This document shows positions 1-30,998 of a stretch of 64,000 nt of DNA, piece by piece. Position numbers and translations under genes: made by a program. Each line of letters begins with the position of its first letter. Position 1 is the stretch's first letter. The notes below the pieces were generated by a model. That model was not told the origin of the DNA and did no database searches. It saw only the letters and a list, made by a program, of their open reading frames with translations. Location: positions 59,397,850-59,461,849 of the forward strand of contig CM077645.1 in NCBI GenBank assembly GCA_039707465.1. The letters are read 5' to 3'. This DNA is from Rhabdophis nuchalis (Eukaryota; Chordata; Lepidosauria; Squamata; Natricidae).

Positions 1-2325
1 GTTGCCTATCTGGTTCCGCCCCAGGCGCCTGATGGACCCCGACGGGTTCCAGGCGGCGCTTGGGCCACTTCCTGTACCCCTGACCCGCGCCCCGATGGAG
101 GACCTCGTGGCCGCATGGAATACTGCGAACACGGCAGCCTTGGATCGGGTCGCGCCCTTGCGGCCTCTCTTGCGGCAGCGAGCCACTCTGGCTCCTTGGT
201 TTACCGAGGAGCTAAGGGTGATGAAGCGCCACAAGAGATGCCTAGAGAGAAGATGGAGGTCTACTCGATCTGAATCCGACCGAACACAGGTAAGAGCCCA
301 TTTACGGACTTACATTGTGGCGCTGAGAGTGGCCAAACGCCATCATTGTGCCACTCTCATAGTATCCGCAGATAACCGCCCTGCCGCCCTGTTTAGGGTG
401 ACCCGCTCCCTCCTTCAACAGAGGGTGCGGGAAGCCCCATTACAGGGTAGAGCAGAGGAATTTGTGATTTATCTGCAGGAGAAAATCACTCAGATCCATA
501 ACGAGTTAGTCTCCATTGATGGCCCAGTGGGAAGCCACGAGGCGGATCCTGGTTGGGAGGAGTTTGACTCTGTTACTTCCGAGGATATGGACAGGTTACG
601 TGGGCGACTGCGAGCCACCACATGTTTATTGGACCCGTGTCCTTCCTGGCTTGTACTGGCATCCTGGGAGGTGACACGAGGCTGGCTCCAAGAGGTTGTC
701 AATGCTTCTTTAAGTGAAGGATTCTTGCCTGCCTCCCTTAAAGAGGCCATGGTGAGGCCCCTCCTGAAGAAGCCCTCTTTGGACCTAACTTTATTATCCA
801 ACTATCGTCCCGTCTCCAACCTTCCCTTCCTGGCGAAGGTTGTAGAGAGTGTGGTGGCACAATAGTTTCCCCGTCACCTGGAGGAAGTTGATTATCTAGA
901 CCCGCGCCAGTCCGGCTTTCGGCCCGGGCATAGCACCGAGACGGCATTGGTCGCATTGGTGGATGATCTCTGGAGGGCCAGAGATGGGGGTTGTTCCTCC
1001 ATCCTGGTCCTATTAGACCTCTCAGCGGCTTTTGATACCATCGACCATGGTATCCTATTGCATCGGCTGGGGGGGTTGGGGGTGGGAGGCACCGTTTTAC
1101 GGTAGTTCTCCTACCTCTCTGGTCGATCGCAATTTGTGTTGGCAGGAGAGCAGAAGTCGACCTCGAGACCCCTCACATGGGTGCCTCAGGGGTCGGTCCT
1201 CTCGCCTCTCCTGTTCAACGCATATATGAAGCCGCTGGGCGAGACCATCCGTGGTTTTGGGGTAGAGTATCACCTCTACGCTGATGATACGCAGTTGTAT
1301 ATATCTACCCCAAACCACCCCAACGATGCCATAGCGGTGATGTGCCAGTGCCTGGAAGCCGTGCGGATCTGGATGGGAAGTAACAGACTCAGGCTCAACC
1401 CGGCCAAGACCGAGTGGCTGTGGTTTCCGGCTGCCCGATTCAACCAGTTGACTCCATCACTGGCCATAGGGGGCGATCACCTTGCCCCTGTGGATGGGGC
1501 GCGCAACTTTGGTGTCCTCCTGGATACCCGGCTGTCCATGGAAGATCAAGTGACAGCCGTGGCCAGGAGGGTGTTTTACCAGGTTCGCCTGGTACGCCAG
1601 TTGCGCCCCCTATTGGATCGGGATGCCCTTTGCACAGTCACTCATGCTCTCGTGACATCCCGACTGGACTATTGTAACTCTCTCTACATGGGGCTCCCCT
1701 TGAGGTGCACCCGAAGACTTCAGCTGGTCCAGAATGCAGCTGCGCCAGCAATAATGGGGACCGCAAGGTATACCCACATAACACCGCTCTTGCGCGAGCT
1801 GCACTGGCTGCCTGTCGTCTTTCGGGTGCGCTTCAAGGTGCTAGTTATCATCTTCAAAGCGCTCCATGGCTCGGGACCTAGCTATCTGCAGGATCGCCCC
1901 ATACATCCTCACGGCCCCATACATCCTCACGGCCGATTCGCTCCCACAGAGAGGGACTTCTCCGGGTGCCGTCCACTAGACTTTGTCAGCGGGCGACGCC
2001 CAGGGGAAGGACCTTCTCTGTGGCGGGCCCAGCCCTCTGGAACGACCTTCCCCCCGACATTAGAACAACCACGGACCTCCGCTCCTTCCGTCAGAAATTA
2101 AAAACACACTTTTTCCGTTTGGCCGGCCTAGGTTAGTCTCTACCTTTAGGGTTTGGGATTATTAGTTTTAATTAATGGGAATTTTAGTGCAGGGACAATT
2201 GAATTGAGTTTAATTTGGTTTTTAACCTAGTGTATTTATTGTATATGTATTTTATGCGTTTTAATTTTTTCCCTGTACACCGCTCCGAGTCCCCGTCGGG
2301 AGAGGACTCGGTTTATAAAAATAAA

Positions 2326-2407
<82 letters not shown>
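1..2407 (+). mobile_element. L2-clade LINE, 5'-truncated by window edge, defective
   Basis: The translation shows the ORF2 linker (APWFTEEL around codon 64 of the first open stretch) and then reverse transcriptase motifs: [16 protein letters not shown] near 1010-1060, a PQGSVLSPLLFN block near 1186-1218 and YADDTQLY near 1277-1300. The C-terminal part (LDYCNSLYMGLPL, LKTHFF) is typical of L2-type LINEs. The frame is broken by an in-frame TAG at about 863 and another near 1103, and it shifts near 1930. The element ends in a 3' UTR with the CACCGCTCCGAGTCCCC block, followed by an (ATT)n tail. It lies in the SMC3 intron upstream of the first visible exon, in the same orientation as SMC3. It cannot move on its own. 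The family is clear; the exact subfamily is not. Confidence 0.9.
2324..2407. repeat. (ATT)n microsatellite at L2 tail
   Basis: About 28 uninterrupted ATT units directly follow the 3' end of the L2 LINE, so the tract looks seeded by the LINE tail. Open frames read through it as polyisoleucine or polyasparagine; these are not genes. Confidence 0.95.
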
Positions 2408-2409
<2 letters not shown>

Positions 2410-3095
2410 AAGAAAGTGGCAAGAAAAGTTGTAAAATGGGGCAAAACTCACTTAACAAATGTGTCACCTAACCACAGACATTTTGGGCTCAAATGTGGTT
2501 GTAATTATGGAAGGTATTAAAAGGAAAATGGAATCTTTCCACTCTAGCCTTGTGAGAGGTAAAATTCTTGTTTCTTTAATCTTTCTATAGATTATATTTA
2601 TATTTCATTCAGAACATATTTAAGACATCTGGAAGCACTTGAGGCTCCTGTGCCAAAGCATTTCTAAAGTTTGGAAAAATCATAAGTGAAATGCTATATT
2701 GCTAACAAATCTTATCGGAATCACTGTCCCCCTTTTTAGCAGCTTGTTTTCCATGGTTGTTACATAATGGCATGGTCTGAATGGAGGAATGTAGGTATGT
2801 CAGACTGTGATACAGATAGGATAAAATTAAAATTTGAGAATATCCATATGGTAAAGATGGTTTTAAAGTATTATAAAATGATAAACAAATCAAAAATACT
2901 TTTGTGAAAGTTACTTTTCTTTTTTATGCACTTTGGTACAAAGTGTCTGGTTGATTTTAACTAGGTGGTCAGTTGGTAATTGATTTTATTTTAATAAATA
3001 TAATTTTATATAAAACTATAGATCTTTATTTTCTGACTCCAGTTTAAAATATTCTTATAATGAATTTATACAATTGTTATTGTTTTGTTTTTTAG
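2408..3095. other. SMC3 upstream intron, 3' part
   Basis: AT-rich intron. The first about 110 bases (AAAATGGGGCAAAACTCACT and on) resemble the reverse complement of the old interspersed repeat also seen at 6560-6900 and 53735-54075. I see nothing else. SMC3 codons 1-30 are not here. Confidence 0.6.
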
Positions 3096-22451
<19,356 letters not shown>

Positions 22452-22805
22452 GTGGACAACTGCAATCTGTTAAGAAAATGTAATATTTTAACCAACACCG
22501 GGCAATTGTATAAATCTAAATATGCAGTCACTGTTCAACAGCTTTTAATATACTTATTAGACCATTTCATAATAATTTCCTTGGTGTTCTCTGTATGTAC
22601 ATGTGTTGTTGTATTTGTTTATAAAGTATCTGTTTTATATTCATAGCTTGAAAATGTATTCTCCAGTTTTTTTGTAAAATGTTTTTCTTGTTTAAATGTG
22701 TCTATTGTCAACTTCAGTTCTTGCTTTCTAGTGGTGCTCTTACTGTTATATTGCCTCACATGATTTTTTTTAAAAACAGCTTCAATAAAATAATTGTTTT
22801 TAATG
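22452..22805 (+). other. SMC3: SMC3 3' UTR
   Basis: AT-rich non-coding stretch after the SMC3 stop, up to just past the first good polyadenylation hexamer. The end is inferred from the signal, not seen. Confidence 0.7.
22784..22789 (+). terminator. SMC3: polyadenylation signal AATAAA
   Basis: Canonical hexamer 333 bases after the SMC3 stop, followed by a TTGTTTTTAATG-type T-rich stretch. A second AATAAA at 23073-23078 could serve a longer transcript. Confidence 0.7.
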
Positions 22806-25353
22806 CTATAACATATTTCTTTCTTGAAAACTGTTTTTGATTCAGGTGCCATCACTTCACACGTTAGTCTGATTACATAAGATATTTGTGACAAAATTTG
22901 CATATTAGTGCTTAGCAATAGAGCATATGGGAAATTAAGTTTATGACTTGATTTAATTTAGTTTTCTAGATACCTATATGTTCCCTATACTATTTATAAA
23001 ACTGATTTTAAACCTTTCATCTGATTTATGTACTGCAAGGGCTCACAGTTAAATTGATTTTCTTTCATCAAAAATAAAGATGGCTTAAGAATCATAACAC
23101 TAAGAATTCATTCACGTTTGAACCCTATTCATCCTCTTCTTGTTGCCAAATTGTTTATGTCCACCTATCATTTGATTTCTAGAAAGCAAAGAATGAAAAT
23201 GGGAAACATTTTATTAAAATGTAAGTTTTTTGTTCTATATGCTTTATTAAGTGTATGGAGTCTGGAAGTTACGAATGTTGCAGCACCACAGCAGTTGTTC
23301 ACCTTTATGAACGACCACAGCAGCACTGCAAAATTCGCCCTGCCTATTCCCCCACCCTCCCTGGGCTATGTCTCCATAGGTACTGGCTCTATGGAGACTC
23401 ATTTACCTTACGAAGATCTAGTGAGCCTTCGGTTTCTTTGCCTGCTTCATTGCTTCAGACCTTCAGTGCATTCACAGAACAGAGAGCTAAAGTACCATTA
23501 GATCAATAGCATGAGATTTCACACTACTCATCTTGTGTGATCTCGCACTATTTCAGGCCTCTGTTCTCTGCTAATTTAGGCCTGGACGAGATCTGCAACA
23601 AAAGACTTTACAAAGGGAGAGATGGCTTCAATTCTTCAGCCCTTCTCTCTGTTTGCTGAGCCTGCTTGAATTTCATTAGACATTAGTTATGAATACTGTA
23701 TATGCAATCAATTTTTCAGTTGCTGCAGATTTTGATCTTCTAACACCATTGTTGACAAGTTTTTTTCTTTCTGGTGTTAATGCCAGATTGATTCTTCGAA
23801 TTGTCAGTATTAAAAAACACAGCATTTCAGTCTGTTACGTTATCTGATTATTGTGTTACAATGGTCTTGTCATCAGTCACTGGAGATGGAGCTGGCAGCA
23901 AAGTGTTAATAGGGCCTCTGTTATTAGTGGGCAGGACTTAAAAACTACATATGTGTGGAGGAAAATCCATTCACTCCTACACCCTGCTTTTGGCTTTCCT
24001 GTCCTGTCTATTCTGGGAATGAAGAAAAGGAGAAAGATAATCAACAACTGCAGGAAAATGTGTCCTGGTATTCTGAACCAGCAGATTGGCATGCTGGTGG
24101 GAGGCCAAAATTAAAAAGGGCTAGGTGGGTAAGCTAAGAGAGCAACCAAGGGACCAAGCCAGGGGAAAGAACCTCATCAGCTGACTGGAAAGAGGCAAGT
24201 AACAGTAATACTGCACACATCCCTATGTGGCTTGATTGGAGCAGAAAGATTTTAAAATTTGAGGGCAACTGCCACTTGCATGGGTAAGAAGGGAAATTAT
24301 GAGAAAGTGACTGGGGAGCAAGATACTGCCAGTTTTTGAGGTGCAGGAGGCGGTGAGCGTGGTCATCTCATGGCTGCTGCTGTGTTGCAATATTTTCAGG
24401 GAGGGATTATTTTAGTGCATGTGCTCAAAAGCTCGATTGGGCTTATTATCTGGGGAGGTCTTATTTTCAGGGAAACGGTATGACATCACACAAACTTACC
24501 AGTCTCACCCAGATAGAACCTAACAAATCACCCTTTACCAACAGAACAATGGTCTGAAGAGGACAAGAGAGAAATAAGATAGCAGAGAGATAACAAGTAC
24601 AATAAGTAAACTATATTTAATTTTACGGGAAACTGATTGATTACAGTGAATCCCAACTCTGCAGATCAGTGGCAGGGGGGAGGGGATTGCACAAATGCAG
24701 CTTAATATGCTTGCCTGCCACTTGTGTAGTCTGATTCCCAACAGGCCGCGGTCTAGTACCAGGGCATGGACCAGGAGTTAGGGACCTCTGGATTGGAATA
24801 TTTTTTTAAAAAGATCTTGGTATCAAGCTAGTTTTATATGAGGTTTCTGCAGTACCATATCTGCTACACAAAAAGGAATATTTACATTAACAATAATGAG
24901 TGCAAAGAGATGCAAAAATACCACTTTATGTGGAATGGCCTATCTGCCCTGAATCATGTCTCCCTTTTTGTGCTTATCAGAATAAAGCTATCTTACTCCT
25001 TGTTCATTTATTTCTTAGATTAGGTTTATCTGCCACTGTTATATCTGACTCCAAGTGACCTAGAGGCCTCTGACACTAATAAGATTAAAATCAACAAGTG
25101 ATATGCATAATAATGTAACAAATACTGAGAATGGGTTATGGCAATCTTGCAAAATGGTTTCATAATAAGAGCAGCACTGAAGATTTACATATCAGAAAGC
25201 AGATAAAACTTCTGGTTGCATTCACTCACTAATTTAACTGCATAAGATTTCTGACGCCTATGTGAGGTTGAGGCATTATTGAGACATACAAGTTGCAATA
25301 TGCTGAAGGCTCATACTTTTACAGCATGTTAGGATTGTATTTATTAAGTTAGG
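22806..25353. other. intergenic, no gene seen
   Basis: No reading frame with recognisable homology. Short open frames near 23118-23509 and 23851-24137 look random. The stretch 24417-24480 (GGGCTTATTATCTGGGG) looks like a degraded MITE. A piece of hAT-like element ends at about 24792 (see separate entry). Confidence 0.6.
24640..24792. mobile_element. hAT-like element fragment
   Basis: The right end reads GAGTTAGGGACCTCTG, preceded by CCGCGGTCTAGTACCAGGGC, typical of vertebrate hAT MITEs whose ends read CAGNGGTCCCC. The left end is not clear. Confidence 0.5.
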
Positions 25354-25680
25354 TTCCCCTCGCACATATGTGCCAATCATTCCCGACTCTAGGGGGCAGT
25401 GCTCATCTCCGTTTCAAGGCCAAAGAGCCACTGCTGTCCAAAGACGTGTCCGTAGTCATGTGGCTGGCATGACTAAATGCCAAAGGAGCACAGAACGCTG
25501 TTACCTTCCCACCAAAGGTGGTTCCTATTTTTCTACTTGCATTTTTACATGCTTTCAAACTGCAAGGTTCGCTGGGACAAGTAACGGGAGCTCACTCCAT
25601 TACACGGTGCTAGGGATTTGAACAGCCGAACCTTTCTGATTGATAAGCTCAGCGTCTTAGCCACTGACCCACCACATCCT
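25354..25680 (-). mobile_element. Sauria-type SINE (tRNA-headed, RTE-tailed)
   Basis: On the minus strand: a tRNA-like head (GTGGGTCAGTGGCTAAGACG, B box near GTTCAAATCCC), then AACGGGAGCTC- and TGCAAGTAGAAAAATAGGAA-like blocks, and a tail block CGCACATATGTGCGAGGGG-like at 25355-25375. This is the layout of the squamate Sauria SINE, mobilised by RTE/Bov-B machinery. It is the best single sign that the genome is squamate. Confidence 0.88.
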
Positions 25681-28600
25681 TCATTTATTTATTCTGGTAA
25701 AAGTTTTAGCTCAAGAAAGGAATTAGATTCAGAATATGAAGAACTATTACTGCTCTGATTTCTAAATAAGGAAATTACTAAACCTACCTAGAGATATTTC
25801 TTTATTGAATATAGATTATAAGATTTTTGTGGTAATGTAAATAAAATAAATCTGCTTTTAACTGAAATTATATAACCTAATCTGACTTGATTTGTTCCAA
25901 AGATATACATGAAATATTGTGAGTGTGTGTTAAGATAAACCAGAAAAGCAAGAAAATGGCTTTGATTGTTCTTGATGCAGAAACCGCCTTTGATCATTTA
26001 GAATGATCTGTGCCTGCAGTTTTGAAAAAAATAAAATTGTGGCTTTACTTTTTTTACATTAATATATTTATAAATATCAAAACCAATATAATAATAAATG
26101 AATTCAGAGTGAATTGCTCTGTAGGGTTATCAAGGTGATTTTCTAGGAAAGACTATTAATAGAAATTTGTCAGATGGGATTAAAGGGGAGTCGTTAGTTT
26201 CCAAAACTGCCAATAATAGGTCCATATAGAGAAACATGGAATCTTGCAGAAGAGTGCAATGCCTTTTAGCTTTCAAGCAGTATGAATTCTAAACAGCTGA
26301 TCAGCCATTAAGTGAGGCAAAAAGAAAGAAATATTACATTCAATATCTAGATTCAGGCCTTGAGATCTGATATCCAAACATCTGGGGACGTTCCAACAGA
26401 TCTCTTATCTACACTATGGTAGGGACTGACAGTTTGCTGATCCAGGATGTGATGATACGACTCATGTATAACTTGTCTACACCAACTTTCGAAAGTGTTA
26501 AGAAAGGTACTTGTGCCTTTTAGTTATATATAGGTCCATCATGCTGTCAAACCTCCATAAGAAAATGTCAATCTGTTGTCTGTTGATGTAAACAAGTCAG
26601 CAAAGAGGTATCTCCATCTTGCTGAGCCAGAATAAAAAATCTTCGGATGTAAGGCCGTTCTCCCTGTGATAGATGCTGGCGGTTCACTCAGTTTTCCATG
26701 AAAGTGTATTCTGATATGGAGAAGGTATGTTTCTCCAGTCATTTTCTCTGATTTTGATATGGATCTTCTTGATATGAAGCTCCTAACTTTTGAGGTACAA
26801 ACGTATTCTATAATAGAAGTATGTGTCTTTAACTCCTCAGTTAGAACTACAAGGGTTCTGACTGGCAATGTCACATAAATAATTATGGACAACGTTGGGG
26901 GTGTATTTAGGAGGTTTATTTGTAGAAGTTTAAGAGATCATTTTGCTTCTTAATTACCTCCCCCTAGCATTTTCCAGGGTTTAGGATTTGCTTTGTAATT
27001 GATAACTTAAGCTTTTACAAGGTTTGAGGATTCAGTTTTTTGCCCTTAATATCTGCAAACTTCAAGTGGGAGCTGCAAGAGATGCTGAAAGGCACATGCA
27101 GATTGGATTGCTTAGCTTATTAAGTATTTTTTAACAAGGAACTATTTCTATTAATTAAAAAAACTGAAATGGCTAATTCTGTAATTTTACACTTGGGTTA
27201 ATCAAGGAAAAGCACAGAACAGTGCTAGCAATTTCCTTGTGTTATGAACACAACTTTAAAAATATCTGTGGCTTTTAAAGTCTTACACATTTAAGATCTT
27301 ATATATTTTTAAATATTAACAGTTTAAACTATAATTTCATATAACTGGTAAGATGCAACATAATTAACTGATTATGTATGAGAAAGCATCCACAAATAAT
27401 ATTATGGAAATACACAGTGGAAATATGTTAATTACAATTTCTGCCAACTATCACCATTGCCAATTTATAATTATAAAGTTTTAGTAAGTATAAGTAACAT
27501 CTGTAAAGTCACAAATTATTATCTTGTAATGCATGTCATAGGAGATTTTACACATGTTTACAGCAAATACATGGTTATTAAGAAAGAGAATAGGATTACA
27601 GGATTATATATAAAATTTGAATCTGAATGAAAACGAACTTTTCTGTAAGCATATTTATGATACAGATCCGTAATGTAAATTCAAGAGCACATTGTTCAGA
27701 GAATTACAATCCTCAATATATTTTCTTTGACTGACAGAGCTGACCCTATCAAATGTAACTTTATTTTCCATTGTTAATCAATATGCATACAAGGATCACA
27801 TTGTTAAATTCCTACAGCATTTTATAAGGTTCTCATTTTCTTTCCCGCAAGTTCTCCCACAAATCACTCCTAAGAGAAAAGTCATAAATCATTTCTATTC
27901 GTGGGTGAACGCAAAAGTATGCCATCTTACTCCAAGTTTTTAATACAACCATGTCTAATGCAACACAGGCTTATATTATTTCAGATTTTGCTACAAGAGA
28001 CCCTCTGGAAAGCAAACATAATTTGGTGGGAAGATGAAGTTTTCCACTGAAAATTATATTCAAATATTAAAGATATTTGTCTTGCACAAGTTGGAAAAAT
28101 AGTTCTCCAATCAAACATTTCTTCTCAGCTTAATTATTAACCCCAAATTATGGTGTAAAATCAATTCTATTTTTCTGTCTAATTAAAAATTCACTAGCCA
28201 AAATATATTTTCACTATTGGCAGGATTATAATGTAAAACAAAATTGCCTGAATGAATTTGTCCTTCAAATTTCTTCAGAACACCAACCAAGTTGTTCCAT
28301 TTCAGAGCGTGAATTTCAACTCGAGTTTTCTCTGTCCTGCTCCAAAACCTTAATTGCTGCACATTGGCTCTCCTTTGTGATATGAAATGCAGGTGCAACT
28401 ATTCCAAGAAGATATGGAGTAAATCCTAGCAGAACATCTCTCCCTTACCTCAAAGTATGTATTTTGAACTAAGGCTTCCTCTCTGGAAGATACTGATTCC
28501 AGCTACTCTTTTATTCTAGAAGCTATTTTCTGAAGACTAAAGGAATCACATTCTTAGCGTTAAGTATAATTTCATAATTAAATTATGATTTTAATATTAG

Positions 28601-29600
28601 TATGTCAGATAGATCCCATAAAATGTATGTTAACATTCGCTTCTAATTCAAAACAAATTAAGTCACCTTTAACATTTCTAATGCAAAAATTTAAGTGGTG
28701 AAAATGAGAAATTCAGCATATTTGTTATTTGTATATTCACTTTAGTTTTACTTACTACTGTTTTTACAACCATAAGGTGGAGCCTCTACTGCAACATATT
28801 CTGACCATCTGTTCAAAATCACATTACTAATTTTTCTTTAACTTACCAGCTGCTTCATATTTGTAAAAAAACAATATTTTCAAAGTGTGACCCTGTTTCC
28901 ATTCTTCTTAAGGTTCAGGGACAAAGTGTGACTCTTGAAGCAAACAGTTACTTTTAGCTCGCCTCCTTTGTAAGCACAGTGGGTGAGTATTAATTTTAAA
29001 TGCTCCCAAAGGCTTGACTCAGCTGCTTCAAATTACACTTCATACAATGGTAATTATCTTTTCTGGTCATTACAAAAATGATTGCAATTCCTTTAATTAC
29101 TTTTAATCAGATTTATTTTTTAATTTCTGTCACAGAATATGACAATCCCAGCAATTATTAATATCTTTCAAAAAAATAAAACAAGCAATGTTTATGTTAA
29201 TGTGGAGGAAAGAAAATAATCCAATTTTCTTCTCTTCCTCGTAGGTTAATTTATTACTAAGAAATGATGGACAGCAATATGCTTGTTTACAAAATAAAAT
29301 GCAACCATAATTTCTAAACAATTGGCATTTGTGTTCCTTGCAAGTATGCCAGAGAATTTTTTTAAAAAAAATATTTTTCTACAACCTGAAGCTAATTGGA
29401 TAAAAATCCCAAAATGTAGTAATGTTTGTCAAACAGGTCCTGGAAGGGTAAACTTGTGGTTGGAGGGAAGTGGTTGGGTTATGGAATTTGTAGGAAAGGC
29501 AAATGACTCAACACAACAAAAAAAGCAGGTAGATTAGAAAGGGAGAAAATGTTAGAATATACCTTAAAGTGGCAGATGCATGCTTTAAGTATAGAATATA
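25681..29600. other. intergenic, no gene or clear repeat
   Basis: AT-rich sequence with no coding signal I recognise. One minus-strand open frame at 26539-26892 (117 codons) has no motif I know and lies in more GC-balanced DNA than its surroundings. Confidence 0.55.
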
Positions 29601-29610
29601 AAAAGAGCAA

Positions 29611-29893
29611 GCAACTTGCCACAGTCAACTTGCCACAGCAAACTCACCATGGCCAACTCACCATGGGACTATATTCATTATGGCCAATTTGCCATGGGAC
29701 AACTCGTGACAGGACAAGAATTGCACTAATATCGAAGAAATAGTGGAAAAGAATAATTGAATAAAGGAAACCAAATGAGACACAAAATAATATGACAAAA
29801 TTTAAAATATTTTAAAACTCATTTTAATTAAATTGAATTGTTGAATCGATCTGCAGCAACTTGTTGCTCATGGCAAGTTGTCGTGCAATGAGT
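29611..29893. repeat. degenerate short tandem/inverted repeat (left arm)
   Basis: Several imperfect units of CAACTTGCCACAG or CCAACTCACCATGG lie at 29611-29715. An opposite-orientation unit (CTCATGGCAAGTTGTCGTG) lies at 29867-29885. Reverse-oriented relatives lie on the far side of the CR1 pair at 32257-32370. The family is not recognised. Confidence 0.55.
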
Positions 29894-30973
29894 TACAATA
29901 CAATACAATAGCAGAGTTGGAAGGGACTGTTAGGAGTAGACTCCTAGAGTTGGGTAGGCAATATATAATACCATGATGACAAATGGTCATTGTGGCTTTT
30001 AAGGATGTTGGAATGTTAGAATGCAATTAGAGAATGTAATTATCTCCAACTATAAGAGGAAGTCAGCAGAACGCATGCTCTCTCTGCTAATTGCTCTCTT
30101 TGCTGATATCTCTACTGGTTTGCTATCTGCTCGTGTGCTGTGACTGACTTTGTTTGAAGAAGGAAGAAGGAAGTATTGTGGATTACTGACTGTAAGCAAA
30201 CTGCTATTTATTAAGGACTTTGTTTTGACTAATTAACAACCATCACTGCTTGTGAAGCAGTAGTTTAGTTTTACAACATCAGTAAAGTTATTTTGTTTTA
30301 CTAAAAGTGTCTGGTTTACTATTTGTGTTTTTCGCTAGCAACGTTTCTCTAGCTACATATTCTGCTTCACAACTTTCTGTCTCCCAACGGAGATATCCCC
30401 TAACAGGGACTTTGGTGGTCTTCTAGTCCAACCACCTGCCTAGGCAGGAAGCCCTATACCATTTCAGACAAATGGCTATCCAACATCTTCTTAAAGACTT
30501 CCAGTGTTGGGGCATTCACAACTTCTGGAGGCAAGCTGTTCCACTGATTAATTGTTCTAACTGTCAGGAAATTTCTCCTCAGTTCTAAGTTTCTTCTCTC
30601 CTTGATTAGTTTCCACCCATTGCTTCTTGTTCTGCCCTCAGGTGCCTTGGTGAATAGTTTGACTCTCTCTTCTTTGTGGCAACCCCCGAGATATTGGAAC
30701 ACTGCTATCATGTCTCCTCTAGTCTTTCTTTTCATTAAACTAGACATACTCCGTTCTTACAACTGTTCTTCATATGTTTTAGTCTCCAGTTCCATAATCA
30801 TCTTTGTTGCTCTTCTCTGCACTCTTTCTAGAGTTGCCACAACTTTTGTACATCATGGTGACCAAAACTGAATGCAGTATTCCAAGCGTAGCCTTACAAA
30901 GGCATTATAACGTGGTATTAACACTTCACGTGATCTTGATTCTATCCCTCTATTTATGCAGCCTAGAACTGTG
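29894..30973 (-). mobile_element. CR1 LINE 3' portion, split by a solo LTR
   Basis: Read on the minus strand, it encodes the CR1 ORF2 C-terminus (TINQWNSLPPEVVNAPTLEV) and ends in a short (TATTG)3-like tail at 29894-29910. It is interrupted by an LTR at 29928-30405. Its 5' end meets a second CR1 head-to-head at 30973. Confidence 0.88.
29928..30405 (+). mobile_element. solo LTR (478 bp) nested in CR1
   Basis: The element starts TGTTAGGAG and ends CCCCTAACA, short inverted ends typical of LTRs. It is flanked by a 5-bp duplication GGGAC (29923-29927, 30406-30410), and CR1 sequence resumes cleanly on both sides. No internal retroelement genes remain, so it is a recombined solo LTR. A solo LTR of this kind may be endogenous-retroviral or Gypsy; the sequence does not decide. 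Orientation is assumed. Confidence 0.85.
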
Positions 30974-30998
30974 TAAATAGAGGGATAGAATCAAGATC
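30932..30998. repeat. perfect 25-bp inverted repeat at CR1 junction
   Basis: Arms 30932-30956 and 30974-30998 are exact reverse complements, separated by 17 bases. The left arm belongs to the minus-strand CR1; the right arm starts the plus-strand CR1. Confidence 0.95.

Noticed and set aside
2408..3095. SMC3 exons 1-2
   Set aside because: No stretch encodes the expected N-terminal SMC3 residues before the P-loop; these exons must lie left of the window.
23118..23509. Small gene after SMC3
   Set aside because: Two overlapping open frames without start context, domain or splice logic; base composition is mixed and there is no recognisable protein.
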